A stretch of 64,000 bases of DNA from contig NC_133297.1 in the NCBI RefSeq assembly GCF_005239225.2, positions 2,178,392 through 2,242,391 of the forward strand, in the 5' to 3' direction. The notes under the pieces were generated by a model. That model made no database searches. It worked only from the letters and a program-made list of their open reading frames with translations, and was not told where the DNA came from. This stretch comes from Populus alba. Taxonomy: Eukaryota > Streptophyta > Magnoliopsida > Malpighiales > Salicaceae. A program made the position numbers and the translations under genes. Every line of letters begins with the position of its first letter. Within the stretch, counting starts at the first letter, position 1. This document shows, piece by piece, positions 44,358-56,398 of this stretch.

Positions 44358-47300
44358 ATCCGGTTAAGCTTCAAAACTTCGAATGAGAAGATGACAGCCA
44401 AGATACACCATATCCATTTCTTTTTTCCCCGTACATGCTCTCCCCAAAATTCCAAGCTCGATCTATTTCCCTTTTTTCACATTCCTCTCTAATGGGCCAA
44501 TGTTTAAGTCCACCTAAATAAGCCTGGACCATTACAATAGGCTGCAGCCTGTATGGAATACGGGCTACGAGTTCAAGAGGCCCGCAACTGCATCTGAGTA
44601 GTCTCTTGGCATTCGGCTTGGATATTTAAAAGAGTATATTATTTTTTAATTTCTAGGTTTTCATTTTAGTTAGAAAGCCAATATTGAATCTGTCTTTTTA
44701 TATTTGTTCATAACTTAGTCCTCCATCAGTTCTAGATTACAATATAATTGTTTTTTCCTTGGGATGTCCTCAAATTTTAGTCAACCATGGTAAAGAAACT
44801 ATTTTGTTTTTTTTTAATAATAAAAAAATAACTAACAAGATAATAATAAAAATTATATAGGTATTAAGTGGTCCTTTGTGATGTAGGAGTTTCTTGGAAA
44901 AAAATTTATTTTTTAATTTTTTTATTTTTTCCTTTTTAGTCTAGGAAATTTATTTTATTTTTATTCAGTATATTTAGGCCTTTTTAGTTTTCTACTTGCA
45001 ATAAATAGTTTTTTTTTTTTATTTTCTATTCAATATTAGTAGACTTTATAGTGTTTTTTATCTTTAAATGTTTTTACTTGTAGTAAATATTATTATTTTT
45101 TGCTATTAGTTGTGTGGGTGAATATATGGGTAATTATTGTGTGATGTTATTAAAAATTCTGGTGGCAGGATTCCCGAGGATCACTTGTTTTTTTTTTTTT
45201 TTGAACTTAGAAGATTTTGGTTGAATAACGTTATGGTAGACATTTTCATAGTGATATGACAACACATGAACAATAATAAAATAATTATTTTTAACAAATA
45301 ACTCTATAAGAACTTCAATTTTGTTTATGAAAAACAAGAACTAAATAAAACAATATAAAATGATTTATTTTTTAACATAAATTAATCACATGACTTTAAC
45401 ATAATTAAAAAATAATTTGATTATTATTTTTATATCTATATACATGGAAAAAAAATATTATTGTTTTTAAAACATATTGTTTTGTCATGTCCCATATATA
45501 ACATAAAGTTTTGTCCAATCAATTTGGACGCGCGAAATCATCTGAAGTGTATACAACTAAATTTAGGTAAGGTGGTGTGTTTTCAAAACCAAATAGGTAG
45601 CTGCTACTGTGAGCTGTGTTTGGTGACAAAAATTAAACGGAATCGACCATATTAATTAGAAGCGGGCTCTATTATCTTATTTAATTAATGATGAATAAAA
45701 TAAAATAAATTTTGGAAAGTTTATTTTATTGTTGTTATATATCAATGTTAAACTTATATATTAAAAAAATAATTAGATATTATTATTTTAATTTTAATTT
45801 ATTTTGAGTGTTAAAGTTAATAACAGTATAATAACATTATTTATTCAAATTTGAATAGATCAGTTGGTTGACTTGAAACCTGACCAACCTTAGGATTTAG
45901 ACCGGTATAAATTTAAAAAAAAAAATAAATGAAGGATTGAAATTGTTTGAGCCATTTAAAAACTTTACATGATAATAATTATTTTTATTTTTATATATCT
46001 TAGTTATACAAATTTGGAATTAACAGCTTTTTTAAGGAGTTATTTTAGGGGTTAAAAAAAAATTGAATTTTTCTAAGGGACGAATTTAATTTTTTTTCCT
46101 TGGGACGTATTCCCTCTGCACTTTTACTCCATAATTATCTTAGGGACAAATTTATTTTTATTTTTTTGTTTTTATTTTTTCATTCAAACATATTTTTCTC
46201 CTCACCGTTTTCATCTATTTTGTTCTTAAATAATTTATGTAAAATCCCTAAAATTTTATGAATATTAAAATACTAACCTAGAGAGTAAAGATAGAATAGA
46301 TTAAATTAAATTAAAGACATAAAGTTAAATGACAATGGATAAAATTAAAAGAAACAAAAGAATATATATACCACAAGTTGCTAGGAAAAAAGATGGTAAC
46401 AAAAATAAAATAACTAAGCTAATGGGGCTAGTATGTAAATCGCCCAGAGTGAAGACTATAAGAACTCATAATCTTTCTCTTTTAGAAGGGGCTGCATAAA
46501 AAAAAGAAAGGGTCAATTATTTTTACAAAAAATTGAGAGAAAATGCATCAAAATTGAAGGGGATTTGAGTGAGATTAGTTTATGTTGTGAGGGAAACAAC
46601 ATCAAGACAAGAATAAAAAATAAAAAAAAATTTTTAAAAAAAATAAAAGAGATTTAGAACTGATCAAAAGAAAAAAAAAAGCAGAGTGTCAAAAAATTTC
46701 GACTAGTTAAGAACTGAAACTCACTTCATCATCAAGAAAAAGGTTTTAAGCTTGATTTCATAATTTATATTGAATTCAATTTAGAATTGATGCTTTAATT
46801 ATAAATTCTAGGTTAGGGTTCATGAAAAAAAAAAAAAAAAGAGGAAACAAGGAGTTTGTCTTGTTTGATGAAATAAGGATAGGAAATGATGAAAACAACA
46901 TAAAAAATGATTATTTTTTAAAAAAAATCCTAGCGCTGTAAAGTATTTGGTGCTGGACTTAAAAATTTGCAATGTTATGATGAAGGAAAATTATGTAATT
47001 TGGGTAGGAAAAATAAATGCATTGAATGGTGAGAAAAATAATAAGAAAAAAACTTTGTTATATGTTAAAATTAAAAAAATGAAAAATTGAACAGCTTTAC
47101 TGTCCAACTTATAATTCATACTTAAGACTCGATAGTGATTAAAAATTAGAATAGGTTCTACATGAAAGTTGAAGTAAGGGAATGTATCTTTCAAATGAAA
47201 TTGACCTCCCTTAAATCAGAGCGATAAAACTCCAGATATAAATTAAAAATCAAAAAAAAGGTCAAATAAAAAATGACTAAACAATTTTGATGTTGCGATT

Positions 47301-47720
47301 AGGATTAGTCTTGGACATGTCAATGAAAAGAATCAAGTTCCTCTTTTTTTTGGAGATGTAGTTTCGTAACTCAATTTTTGAAAAAAAAAACTATATATGA
47401 AATTAAATTTTTAATCTTAGATGTGTTTTAAACAAGGATTAGCTTAAATATATGGAATACTATTAAATTATATCAAGTCAATAAATAAAATGATAGCCTA
47501 TTGAGTTAGAATGTAGAATAATCGATGATGGAATAATAAATGATATTATTCTTGTTGATACAAAAGAAATTACAAGATTCACTTAATAGTAGATAATTGG
47601 TTCACATGACTAGATTTTAGATAGGTGCTCGACATCTTACAACTAGAGCTTTATTTAATTGTGTTTGTAATTCATTCTTAAATGAAAAGCAATCTTGGTT
47701 GATAAAATGATAAATTATTG
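44358..47720. other. Promoter of the thioredoxin-like gene and gene-poor DNA
   Basis: Mixed composition to about 44620 (likely promoter), then AT-rich DNA with many homopolymer runs. No coding signal was recognised. Confidence 0.45.
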
Positions 47721-47734
47721 AAGAAACAAGTTAT

Positions 47735-48010
47735 TTTAATAAATAGGACTAATATCCTAGTAAATGAGACTAATACCCTAATTAATGGGTAAATAAGAAA
47801 TTAACTATCCTGTTAAATGGGGCTAATGCCTTAATTGCCGGGCAATTAAGAAACTAAGATCCTAGTTAATAGGATTAGTGCCCTAGTTAACATATATATG
47901 AAAATAGTGATTATTTGGTTAATTAGATTGTACCCTGGTTTATAGGCAAATGAGAATTTGATTTTTTAATTAATGGGATGATTTTTTTGATTAATGAGTT
48001 CTTGGAGAAA
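47735..48010. repeat. Diverged minisatellite, ~27-bp half units
   Basis: Variants of ACTAAT(A/G)CCCTA(A/G)TTAA followed by TGGG(T/C)AA and AAGAAA recur at about 47747, 47772, 47823, 47871 and 47930, interleaved with TAA..ATCCT(A/G)GTTAA. The period is about 27 bp, or 55 bp for pairs. Strongly diverged, so it is old. Confidence 0.65.
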
Positions 48011-49139
48011 TCATTTCTTAAAATTATTGGGACTAGCGCATTGGTTATTAAGGAATTGGAGAAAATAGTTAACGTAGAATTTGAATAAATGGTAGTTTGG
48101 TAAGAGATGTTGTGTTTTTAAAATATGCAAATTGTGTGAATTTGGATAATTACACGTGCAGAAGTGATGATAATAATAGTAAATAATTTTTGTGCATAAA
48201 CTAGTTATTCTAAGTATCTTATAAAATTTCAGGTACTTCAAATTATTGTTACGAGCAGTGGATATTGCATTAGTATTTTATGTAATTAATGCATATTTTC
48301 TATGTAATATAATTTTGTAATTAAAAAAAGTGTATAAATCTAAATTAACCATGAATGATGTATTTTATTAGTTTCTTTAGAAAACATATGATTATAATAT
48401 GTAGACTAAATTTCATGTTTGATTTTCATTAAAGTAGATATGTGGTTGGAATTATATCGTAAACGTGTTAATTGTTTTATTACCTGAGATATTCTCAGTT
48501 GATATAATGATTGATTCTGTTGAAAGAATACGGGAGAAGAAAAGAAAGAAAGTTATTCTTATGCATACTATTGAAATTAGTACGAGTTATTACAATTTCA
48601 AAAATTAGTTGAAATAGCATTTAATTACTGTTTTGATATTGACAATAAAATAAAGCACCTATATTTTTATATGCTATTTATTTTCACATGATCGCTCCTT
48701 CTGATTTGGTATTGAAATTTAATGGTCAAATAAATGCATACCAGGGGCACCTGTCCAGGTAAGGACTTTACTCCAAAAAGTCAATTTTCTGCTTAGTTTT
48801 TTAATAAAATAATTAACAAATCTGATTGGTTTTAGTTTTGTAATAAAATAATAAACAAATCTGATTAGTTTTCGGGTCCTCGACTAGTTTAAAAGCATTT
48901 TAATTAAATATATGGTTATGATTGTTTTATAAAGTATTTTTTATTTAAAAATATATTGAAATAATATTTTTTTTTTATTTTATAAAAATTATATTTGATA
49001 TCAACATTAAAATAATATAAAAATATTTAAAAAATATTAATTTAAAAAAAATCAAAACTTTTTAAAATATAAAACAAACAATTTTTTTTTATAAGATTCT
49101 AGCTTCATGACTGCCATTCGGCAAGGCTTAACCTACTGT
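48011..49139. other. AT-rich intergenic DNA with a miniature repeat
   Basis: No ORF of note. A degenerate miniature repeat copy covers 48905-49085 (ATATTGAAATAATATTTTTT core, AAAACAAACAA end). Confidence 0.45.
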
Positions 49140-49143
49140 GCAG

Positions 49144-49147
<4 letters not shown>

Positions 49148-49186
<39 letters not shown>

Positions 49187-49373
49187 GGTAAGCCGGGGTG
49201 TCCGGGTCAGCTTACGCGCACAATGACTATTCCCCGGGCCCACTGAACATCCTGCAAGCCTAGTAGGTAGGTAAGGCACCGTGAGGGTGATATGCTGATA
49301 CTCTTGAGGATCGAACTCGGGACAGTCGCAAAACAAACCTTGCAGTTGACCACTGAGCTAGACCCTCATGTGT
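49148..49373 (-). mobile_element. Au-like SINE with well-preserved Pol III promoter boxes
   Basis: Minus-strand reading: box A TAGCTCAGTGGTCAA (plus 49345-49359), box B GAGTTCGATCC (plus 49309-49319). The 3' region GTGCGCGTAAGCTGACCCGG then ACACCCCGG is the Au-SINE hallmark. It is followed by a poly-A and (AT)n tail (plus 49148-49187). Promoter boxes are clearer than in the two other SINEs, suggesting a younger copy. Confidence 0.8.
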
Positions 49374-50639
49374 TTCTGTACATAATATTTGTACTTTTAA
49401 GTGGTATACGTAGAAGAAGAAATGCAATACGGCATTTAAAAAAAGGAAAAAAAATTATATACACAGTGTTCCTCTTTTCCAGGCTTAACCTCCTTCGCAA
49501 TTTTTTAGGTGATTTTTTCTAGTGGTGGCATGGAACCCCTTGGTCGCTGCCTTGTTATGTTTTATACCAAGAAAAATAATAATAATAATAATAAAACTTT
49601 TCATGCAGGTAATATATAGAAGCATAAACCTAAATTTAGTTACTAATTTGTACATTTATTTTCAATTAAATTTTATGATTACAAATTTCATAACCCAAAT
49701 GTTATCTACATTTCTCAATATTATTTTTTTCATCAATTCTTCTTATTATTCTTTAAATAGCATACATGTATTATACAATAAAACAACATCAAGAGTGATG
49801 GGGTAAATGAACAATATAAAAAATACATGGTTGAGAATTGTCTTACGAGCTTAGAATTTAATTTGAAAAAGAAAAATTAAATTGAGTTTGTTTTAATAAA
49901 ATAATTTGTCTGGTTTAATTTATGATTTAAAACTTAATTTCAACCGAGTTTTAAATTGAATTGAAAAAGATATTAAGTTTATGAAACATGATTAATTGGA
50001 TTAAATTTTTATTTTTTTTCTGATTTAATCAAACATAATCTAAGTTAAAACCAAAGAGTTTTAAATTAAATTAAAAAGATGGTGAAACTTGGCTCGTGTG
50101 GCTAAATTTTTGATGATTTAAACTCAATCTAAATTTAATATTTAAGTGTTTTTTTTAAAAAGCCAAGGAAACATTTTTTTTATAACAATAAAAAAATATT
50201 GATATCAATGGATCTAATAAAATATAAATTAATTCAATAACTTAAAAAAAATGAGATTTTTCAAGTCAATTTCCTAAACGAGTCCGACGAAGACACGAGA
50301 TACGTCATTGACAAAATAAAGAGAGATGTTCCCAAAATGGAGGAAAGAAAAAACGTCACGGCAAAATAAAATCTCATCATCCACCTCCATCAAACTACAA
50401 AAATAAAAAACAGAGTGTTGGGATCCGTGCGCCATCGTCATCTAATCTCCCATCAACATGCCATTCCTACTCCCTCCTCATTACTGCGACTACAAGATCG
50501 TCAACTACCTCCATCAAACTAAATAAATAAGCTCAACCCACCCCTACCCCTCACTCAATTCACCCTTACAAGACCATCTTTCTTCTTTATATGTACCATT
50601 CTATCAAAGCAACAGCAGAAGCGGCATAACATTTCAGCA
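49374..50639. other. Intergenic DNA and SCP2 promoter
   Basis: AT-rich with an (AAT)n tract (49577-49592). From about 50280 the composition is mixed, with ACGTCA and ACACGAG motifs; this is the probable SCP2 promoter and leader. Confidence 0.45.
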
Positions 50640-51741
50640 ATGGCTACTGTCCAGCTCAAGTCAGACTTTATTTTTGAGCTTTTGAAGCGGTTCCTTCAGA
50701 CCGACGAGGGTATTGCTGTTAAAAACAAGGTTAACCATGTCTATCAATTCAACCTCGCCCCCAAGGTAACCCATCCCCCGTCCCTTCTTCTTCTTCTTTG
50801 ATTGTTTACGTATGTTTAGGTTATTTTTGTATGGGTTTGAATCGCAGAAAATTGGGAAGGATGAGGTGAGTTATACTATTGATCTCAAAAAGGGCGAGGT
50901 TATCAAAGGTATGAGCTTTTTCATCATGCTTACTTTTGTTCTGCTCTCAGATTGGAATCTTGATTTGCCCATTATTATATGTATATATGAATATGAATAT
51001 GATTGAAGGTTAAGCTTGCAACCATTAGAATCCTACATCTTGCAAGTAAAATAAGTCGGGCCCTTCAGATTTTCTAAGGAGATTCCAAACAAATCTTGTG
51101 TTTGGCCCTGTTTCTTGCTACATGGCGGGAGAAACCTGAGAAACAAATCAAAAGGACATTATTTTTTTTTTTTAAAATTGGATAATGAAAAGAGAGGATC
51201 TTTAGTATGTTGAATTAGTGTAGTGGTTGTTCCCTCTTATTGCAACCAGGGCTGATTGTGATGGAAGCATTTTAGCTTTCTAGTAGATCATGAAGTTTTC
51301 ACTTGGTTGGAGCTTCAGATCTTGACTTTCTTTTGATATTCTTGTTTGTTTTTGGGTGAGATCAATTAGAAAATGCATTAATACTAGGATTGTTCTCTCT
51401 CTTGCTTACACACATGCATGTTCCTTTTGTTAAACAAGTTTAATTGTTTTGAAAACTAGGGCCGTACGAAGGAGGGAAGCCTGATACCACATTTACCCTA
51501 AGGGATGAAGATTTTGTGAAGCTTGCTGATGGAAAATTGAATCCCCAGATTGCTTTCATGAGGTTGGAACTTTAGCTGTTCTGTTCTATCACTGCCCGAA
51601 TTCAATTCATTGCTTGATCTTCATTTGCGTACTTCAACTTGTTCATTTGATGCTTGCAGGGGTGCATTGAAGGTCAAGGGTAGTTTGAGTGCTGCGCAGA
51701 AATTCACTCCTGACATCTTCCCCAAGCGTCCTAAGCTGTGA
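50640..51741 (+). CDS. SCP2: Sterol carrier protein 2 (SCP2), peroxisomal, 4 exons, 123 aa
   Basis: Exons: 50640-50765, 50848-50908, 51460-51562, 51660-51741; GT-AG and in frame. The product is a single SCP2 domain covering almost the whole chain (FIFELLKRFLQTDEG, VYQFNL, YTIDLKKGEVIKGPY, TFTLRDEDFVKLADGKLNPQ, AFMRGALKVKGSLSAAQKF). At 123 residues it has the same length I recall for Arabidopsis SCP2. SCP2 binds lipids and acyl-CoAs in a hydrophobic tunnel and assists peroxisomal lipid metabolism. The chain ends KRPKL, so the last tripeptide PKL is a variant of the peroxisomal import signal SKL. Kozak context AGCAATGGC is good. No defect seen. Confidence 0.94.
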
Positions 51742-53107
51742 GCTACTACTGGGAGACTATTTAACCGGTTGAAAGCTGTCCATCAACGTCTGTTATTGTT
51801 GATGAATTCATAAATTGTTGGTTTTTTTCATTTAAAATGGGACTGGATCGGAGGCTGTAAGCCTAGAACAATCTTTATTGTTATAAAGCTCCACAATCCT
51901 CCCTGTTTATCAATTTACATGCTCTTGTTTCTTGGACTAAAAATCATTAGATTGTGCAATCCTTGGTTTGTTTGCAACACATCTGACATCCATACCTATG
52001 TTGCTATGATTATCACCAACCATGCTCATGTGACGTGAACTCGAGAATAGTTATTGCTGGCCGCTGACTCTTGATCTTCCTCTGCGTAATTGCCACTGGT
52101 CTTAAATAAATGTTATCGACCGAGGTTTAGAAAGATTATAAATGGGGGAGAGACAAGGATTACTAATGTCTAATGTCACCATCGAGTGAAAGAGTTAGAA
52201 AATATTGTGGGTGCGCCATTTCTGTTATCTGAAAGCATCTATTACTCGAGTCTCTGGCTGCCACAAGGTTGGTGTCTGGTTAACGGCTGGATCTACTCTG
52301 TATATCAGAATAATAGAAAATGACTCCGCTAGGTGAACTAACTCGGAAGGATCACAAGACTCTGAAAGGCTACAGGGGCTGGTTGGTTTGTTTCACTTCT
52401 CAAATCTCAACAGCTATTAGAGAGCAATGTTATTAACCCTCGACAGGGTAATCAAATGACTTGATCAGAGCCAATGATATTGGGCTGAGCTCTCACATGC
52501 CACAACCGAGCCAGCAGTTGCCATGTTCCATAAGCTCACTGTGCAAGCACGCAGAGTCTTGCTCTTTATGGTTTGTTTGGATTCACTTCGTGCCTTGTAC
52601 GCCATTCTTCCTCACATTTCTTTCCCCTTTCTGCCAAAGCACTCTATTGCAGGTCGACAATCAGACGACGAGCACACCCATCGTATCTAACTCAAATTCT
52701 AATTTAAAAATGTTTAGTCATGATTTAATATACAGTAGTTTAACACCATTAACTTTTCAACCAAGTCCGATAACCAATTATAAGAATTAATAACTATTTT
52801 CATACTAGATTGGATTATTGCGAGCAGGTCAAACTAACCTATCTCATTATGGTAAAGTTTGAGTAAGTTCAACTGATATTTTCTTTTTTAAAAAAACTGG
52901 ACATAACTTTTAATTGGTCAAAAACATTTAGGCTGTTAGCAACTACTTCTAGCATTGCTTAACTATGACTTTTATTAGTGCTTGACTATGACTTTTTTCA
53001 GTCACTACGGACAACTTTGTTTACCCTGTGGATTCTTCGACGCTAGCACGCCATTGAGGCCTATAACAAAGCATTAGAATTTACCTCCGAAGAGCAAAAC
53101 AAAGAGA
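51742..53107. other. SCP2 3' UTR and intergenic DNA
   Basis: Likely 3' UTR to about 51960. The remaining mixed-composition DNA includes a 109-codon ORF (52461-52790) with no known motif. The last ~150 bases may be the old promoter of the amylase relic. Confidence 0.45.
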
Positions 53108-54915
53108 ATGAGCTTTCTCACTTTCTGCTTCTCTCTCTCTCTCTCTCTCAGTTTTCCCTCTGCTCACTTCTTCGTATTTACTATTTCAGGTAAGGCATGA
53201 ACATGCCACGCATATCCCTCTCAGAACCAAATTGATTCTGTATATGTAAATTTCGTTGTTAATGAGTTTGGTGATCATATGATAGGGGTTCAATTGGGAG
53301 TCATGTAACAAGGCAGAAGGATGGCACAACTCTCTAAAAAACTCAGTTCCTGATTTGTCTAATGCCGGAATTACTCATGTCTGGCTTCCTCCATCCTCTC
53401 AGTCCGTTGCACCACAAGGTAGTTTATAAATATTTTTTCATTTTAACCGTCACTTCTTCGTTAATCTTTCTCTTATGTTTTTACTATAAGGTACAAAATT
53501 TATCTCTAACACATTCCAGTTACCTGAATTCTGTCAAAGAACCAATTCAACCCAAAAACTTAAGCTTTTAGGTGAGGTTCCAGGATATGATTTATATTAT
53601 TCTCTAACACACCCCCTCAAGTGAAAACCATTTGAGCTTGAAACTTGCAAAGACTCACATTATCTTGTGCTTAATTTTTATCAAATAAATGAGGATGATG
53701 AGATTCGAACTCGTGACCGCTTGGTCATCAAAGCTCTGATACCATGTCAAAGAACCATTTTCAACCCAAAAGCTTAAGCTTTTAGGTGAGGTCCCAGGAT
53801 ATGATTTATATTATTCTATAACAAATTCTAGCTGATAGATCAACTCAATGACCTGCCAATTAGGCTTGAAATGTCAGGTCAATTCAGTAACTCGTCGATC
53901 AAGACTTGCTCAAGTCGGGTCGGTGAAATAACATAGTTTTTTTTTTAAACTAAAACAATTTTTTTTTAACTAAAACAAAATCTTGAGCTGTGAACTAAGT
54001 CTTGAGTCGTGTCGACCCAGGTTAGGTGTTACAACTATGGCCTCAAGAGTAATATTTGATGACAAGAGAAATTTAGTAGCTGGATTTAATTTGAAACATT
54101 TCAGATGTGCTTGAAAACTAGAAAACTTGCGAAAAAGTGACAATTTGGTTTTCTTATTTTGATCATTGAATTCCTTTTCAGGAGACAAAACATCCAACGA
54201 ACACTTTATTTAAATTTCTTCTAGGATATATGCCAGACAGGCTCTATGATCTGAGCGCATCAAGATATGGATCGCAGGATGAATTGAAATCACTAATTGG
54301 GGATCTCAAGCAGAAGGGAATTAAATGCCTGGCTGACATTGTCATAAACCATAGAACTGCGGAGAAGCAAGATGAGAGAGGAATATGGTCCATTTTTGAA
54401 GGTGGAACTTCTTATGATCGCCTTGACTAGGGGCCATCCTTCATTTGTGGCGATGACACTGCCTATTCTGATGGCAAAGGAAATCCTGATTCAGGAGATG
54501 ACTTTGAGCCTGCCCCTGATATTGACCACCTCAATCCAAGAGTTCAGAGATAACTTCACCTCTATTTTTTTCTAATCTATATGCTCTTTTCTCTTTTAGC
54601 TGTTTGATATACTAGGAAACTCTCTTATTATTGCTAACTACAGAAGCTTTCTGTGTTTTGCAGTTTTATGATCACTTCTTTGACTGGGGCCTAAAGGAAG
54701 AAATTGGGAAATTGGCAACAATTAGGAAAAATTACGGGATTGGCTCTGCCAGCACTGTGAATATTTTAGCCTCTGATGCTGATCTTTATGTGGCGGCCAT
54801 TAATGATAACTTAATCATGAAGATTGGACCCAAAACCGATCTCGGAAACCTTATCCCCTCAAACTTCCAGGTTGCTACATCTGGAACAGATCACTGTGTG
54901 TGGGTAAAAATGTGA
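53108..54915 (+). pseudogene. Alpha-amylase pseudogene (AMY family, secreted-type), catalytic core lost
   Basis: Remaining exon-like pieces: 53108-53189 (signal peptide region ending LLFQ), 53286-53418 ([34 protein letters not shown]), 54225-~54550 ([31 protein letters not shown], then [15 protein letters not shown] and [10 protein letters not shown]), and 54664-54915 (FYDHFFDWGLKEEIGKL and the C-terminal beta domain to VATSGTDHCVW). Family alpha-amylases hydrolyse internal alpha-1,4 bonds of starch using two Asp and one Glu in a (beta/alpha)8 barrel. Those residues lie between HLNPRVQ and FYDHFFDW, and that whole segment is missing here. A TAG (54428-54430) replaces the Trp codon of RLDWGPSF. 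The ATG is out of frame with LLFQ, probably through slippage in the (CT)n tract. The first intron-like gap holds a complete TRIM element. The gene is dead. Confidence 0.9.
53532..53823 (-). mobile_element. Complete TRIM (miniature LTR retrotransposon), 292 bp
   Basis: Two direct repeats, 53532-53609 (78 bp) and 53745-53823 (79 bp), act as LTRs, each beginning TG and ending CA. On the minus strand the upstream LTR (53745-53823) is directly followed by the primer-binding site TGGTATCAGAGC (plus 53733-53744), complementary to the 3' end of plant initiator Met-tRNA. A purine-rich tract (ACTTGAGGGGGTG) lies just before the downstream LTR. The target duplication AATTC is perfect at 53527-53531 and 53824-53828. 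There is no coding capacity; mobility depends on other elements. It sits between exons 2 and 3 of the amylase relic. Confidence 0.93.
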
Positions 54916-54929
54916 ATAAGGACGAGCTT

Positions 54930-55150
54930 AGCTACCAATAATTTGTACTAATTGACTGCTGATAAGTTTTTTTGCCCCAATCATTTGCATTGATCTTCTA
55001 AATCCTTTCACATCAATTTCCAGTAACCAGAGGCAAAAGGGTAATTCTGAAACAGGGTCTGCAAGTCCAAAATAACACATAATAAGACCAAAAACTAGTG
55101 AAGAACTAAGGAAATATACAAGCATGGTGTGGATGTTCTTCAGTAGACCC
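54930..55150. other. Intergenic spacer between two relic genes
   Basis: Short mixed-composition DNA between the amylase stop and the end of the minus-strand relic. No feature was recognised. Confidence 0.4.
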
Positions 55151-55620
55151 TCACAATGTCAAAGCCAAGCACTTGAAGAAGGAAACCCAATTGGCAACCT
55201 TCTCAAAGTGCATATTGTGAACAACATCGCGCCACTCAATATTCCCCAATAGTTCTCCATCTCCCTTCTTCTCCAATATAATTTCGGCACGCCAAACCTC
55301 CGAAGTCTCTTCCCTTCCCTTCATATCCTCGTTTTCTCCGCTCAAACAGCCACCGTCTTTCCGCCTATATTCACTATCTTGGTGACACTAGGAAATCTTA
55401 GTATCTCCCTTCCCTTCCATTTCACCTCTTTCAGCCCTCCTGTCTCCAAATCAAAACCCTGAAGCCCATCCGAGCCATATTCCTGTTTGGAATTTTCATT
55501 GAGAATGACTTTAAAGTGAAGGATTGAAAAGTTGTCATGGTCGAAGGATTCACGTAGAAGAAAGAAAATGAGACTGTCACCGTACAGCTGTTGTAAAAAT
55601 GAATTTCGATAGATTATTTA
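55151..55620 (-). pseudogene. Kelch/F-box-like protein, C-terminal fragment, frameshifted
   Basis: Minus-strand reading from 55620 gives about 90 residues in one frame (GDSLIFFLLRESFDHDNFSI, GFDLETGGLKEVKWKG, FPSVTKIVNIGGKTVAV), then a TGA near 55340. The reading continues in the next frame as SGENEDMKGRE, then WRAEIILEKKGDGELLGNIE and FEKVANWVSFFKCLALTL, and stops at 55151. One lost G explains the shift. Beyond 55620 the sequence turns AT-rich, so the N-terminal part is absent. The style resembles plant F-box/kelch proteins, but this is a loose match. Non-functional. Confidence 0.6.
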
Positions 55621-56367
55621 AAAATATATATATATTTTATATTGAAAAAAAAAACTTTTTATCTTTTCAAATTCTTGACTTTCTAATCGGGATTTAATTG
55701 GACTATTCATAATCAATTTAACATGCTTTCTCGAAATTGTTTTGGTCTTTTCTAGATTTGAATGCGAAATGATAATTTAAAAATAAAAAGAAAACGAAAA
55801 AGAAAAAAGAAATCTCATTGTTCATTATAATATATATGAATAGTTGTTTTAGTTAAAAAATTAAAACATTATCTTGGAATTTCATTTCAAAATTTAAGCT
55901 AGTTTAAATTATATGATGAAAGTAGAAATCACTAAACTATCAAAATATATCATGACTGGTTGGGTTCTCTTATACATAATAAATATAATTGTATGTTAAA
56001 ATATAAATATGTAATATGTAATATTACTTTACTTTTAATTTTAATTTTGATAACATAAAAGTTTCCTATAAAATTATAAAGATTCAACTTAATGATTTAA
56101 TAAATTTCGATATAATTTTAAATTTTAATATTATATTATTATTTTTTAGAGTTTTTTATAATTTCTCCAATGTTAGTTTTTATTAAGATAAAAAAGATTA
56201 ACATTATTATATTTTTAGATGTTTTAAATATAATTACCGGTCTCTATTTACAATGCTATCAACATATAAACGTACTGGATATGGGCCTAAACGATGTCGT
56301 AATACAAGGCTAGAGATCTCTGCAAAATCAGATGAAAGAAAACCTTCCGTACCAACGGCCAAATCTC
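55621..56367. other. AT-rich intergenic DNA
   Basis: Very AT-rich from 55621 to 56250, with no ORF or repeat recognised. The last ~120 bases are the probable proximal promoter of the PPR gene. Confidence 0.5.
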
Positions 56368-56375
56368 GCGCCAAA
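56368..56375 (-). promoter_or_regulatory. E2F-like site just upstream of the PPR gene
   Basis: TTTGGCGC on the minus strand matches the E2F consensus TTTSSCGC exactly, 24 bp before the ATG. Single match; function unproven. Confidence 0.35.
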
Positions 56376-56398
56376 AAAGTGCGATCCTAAGAAAAAGC

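Noticed and set aside
53108..54915. Functional alpha-amylase gene
   Set aside because: Premature TAG, frame break in the signal peptide and loss of all three catalytic residues.
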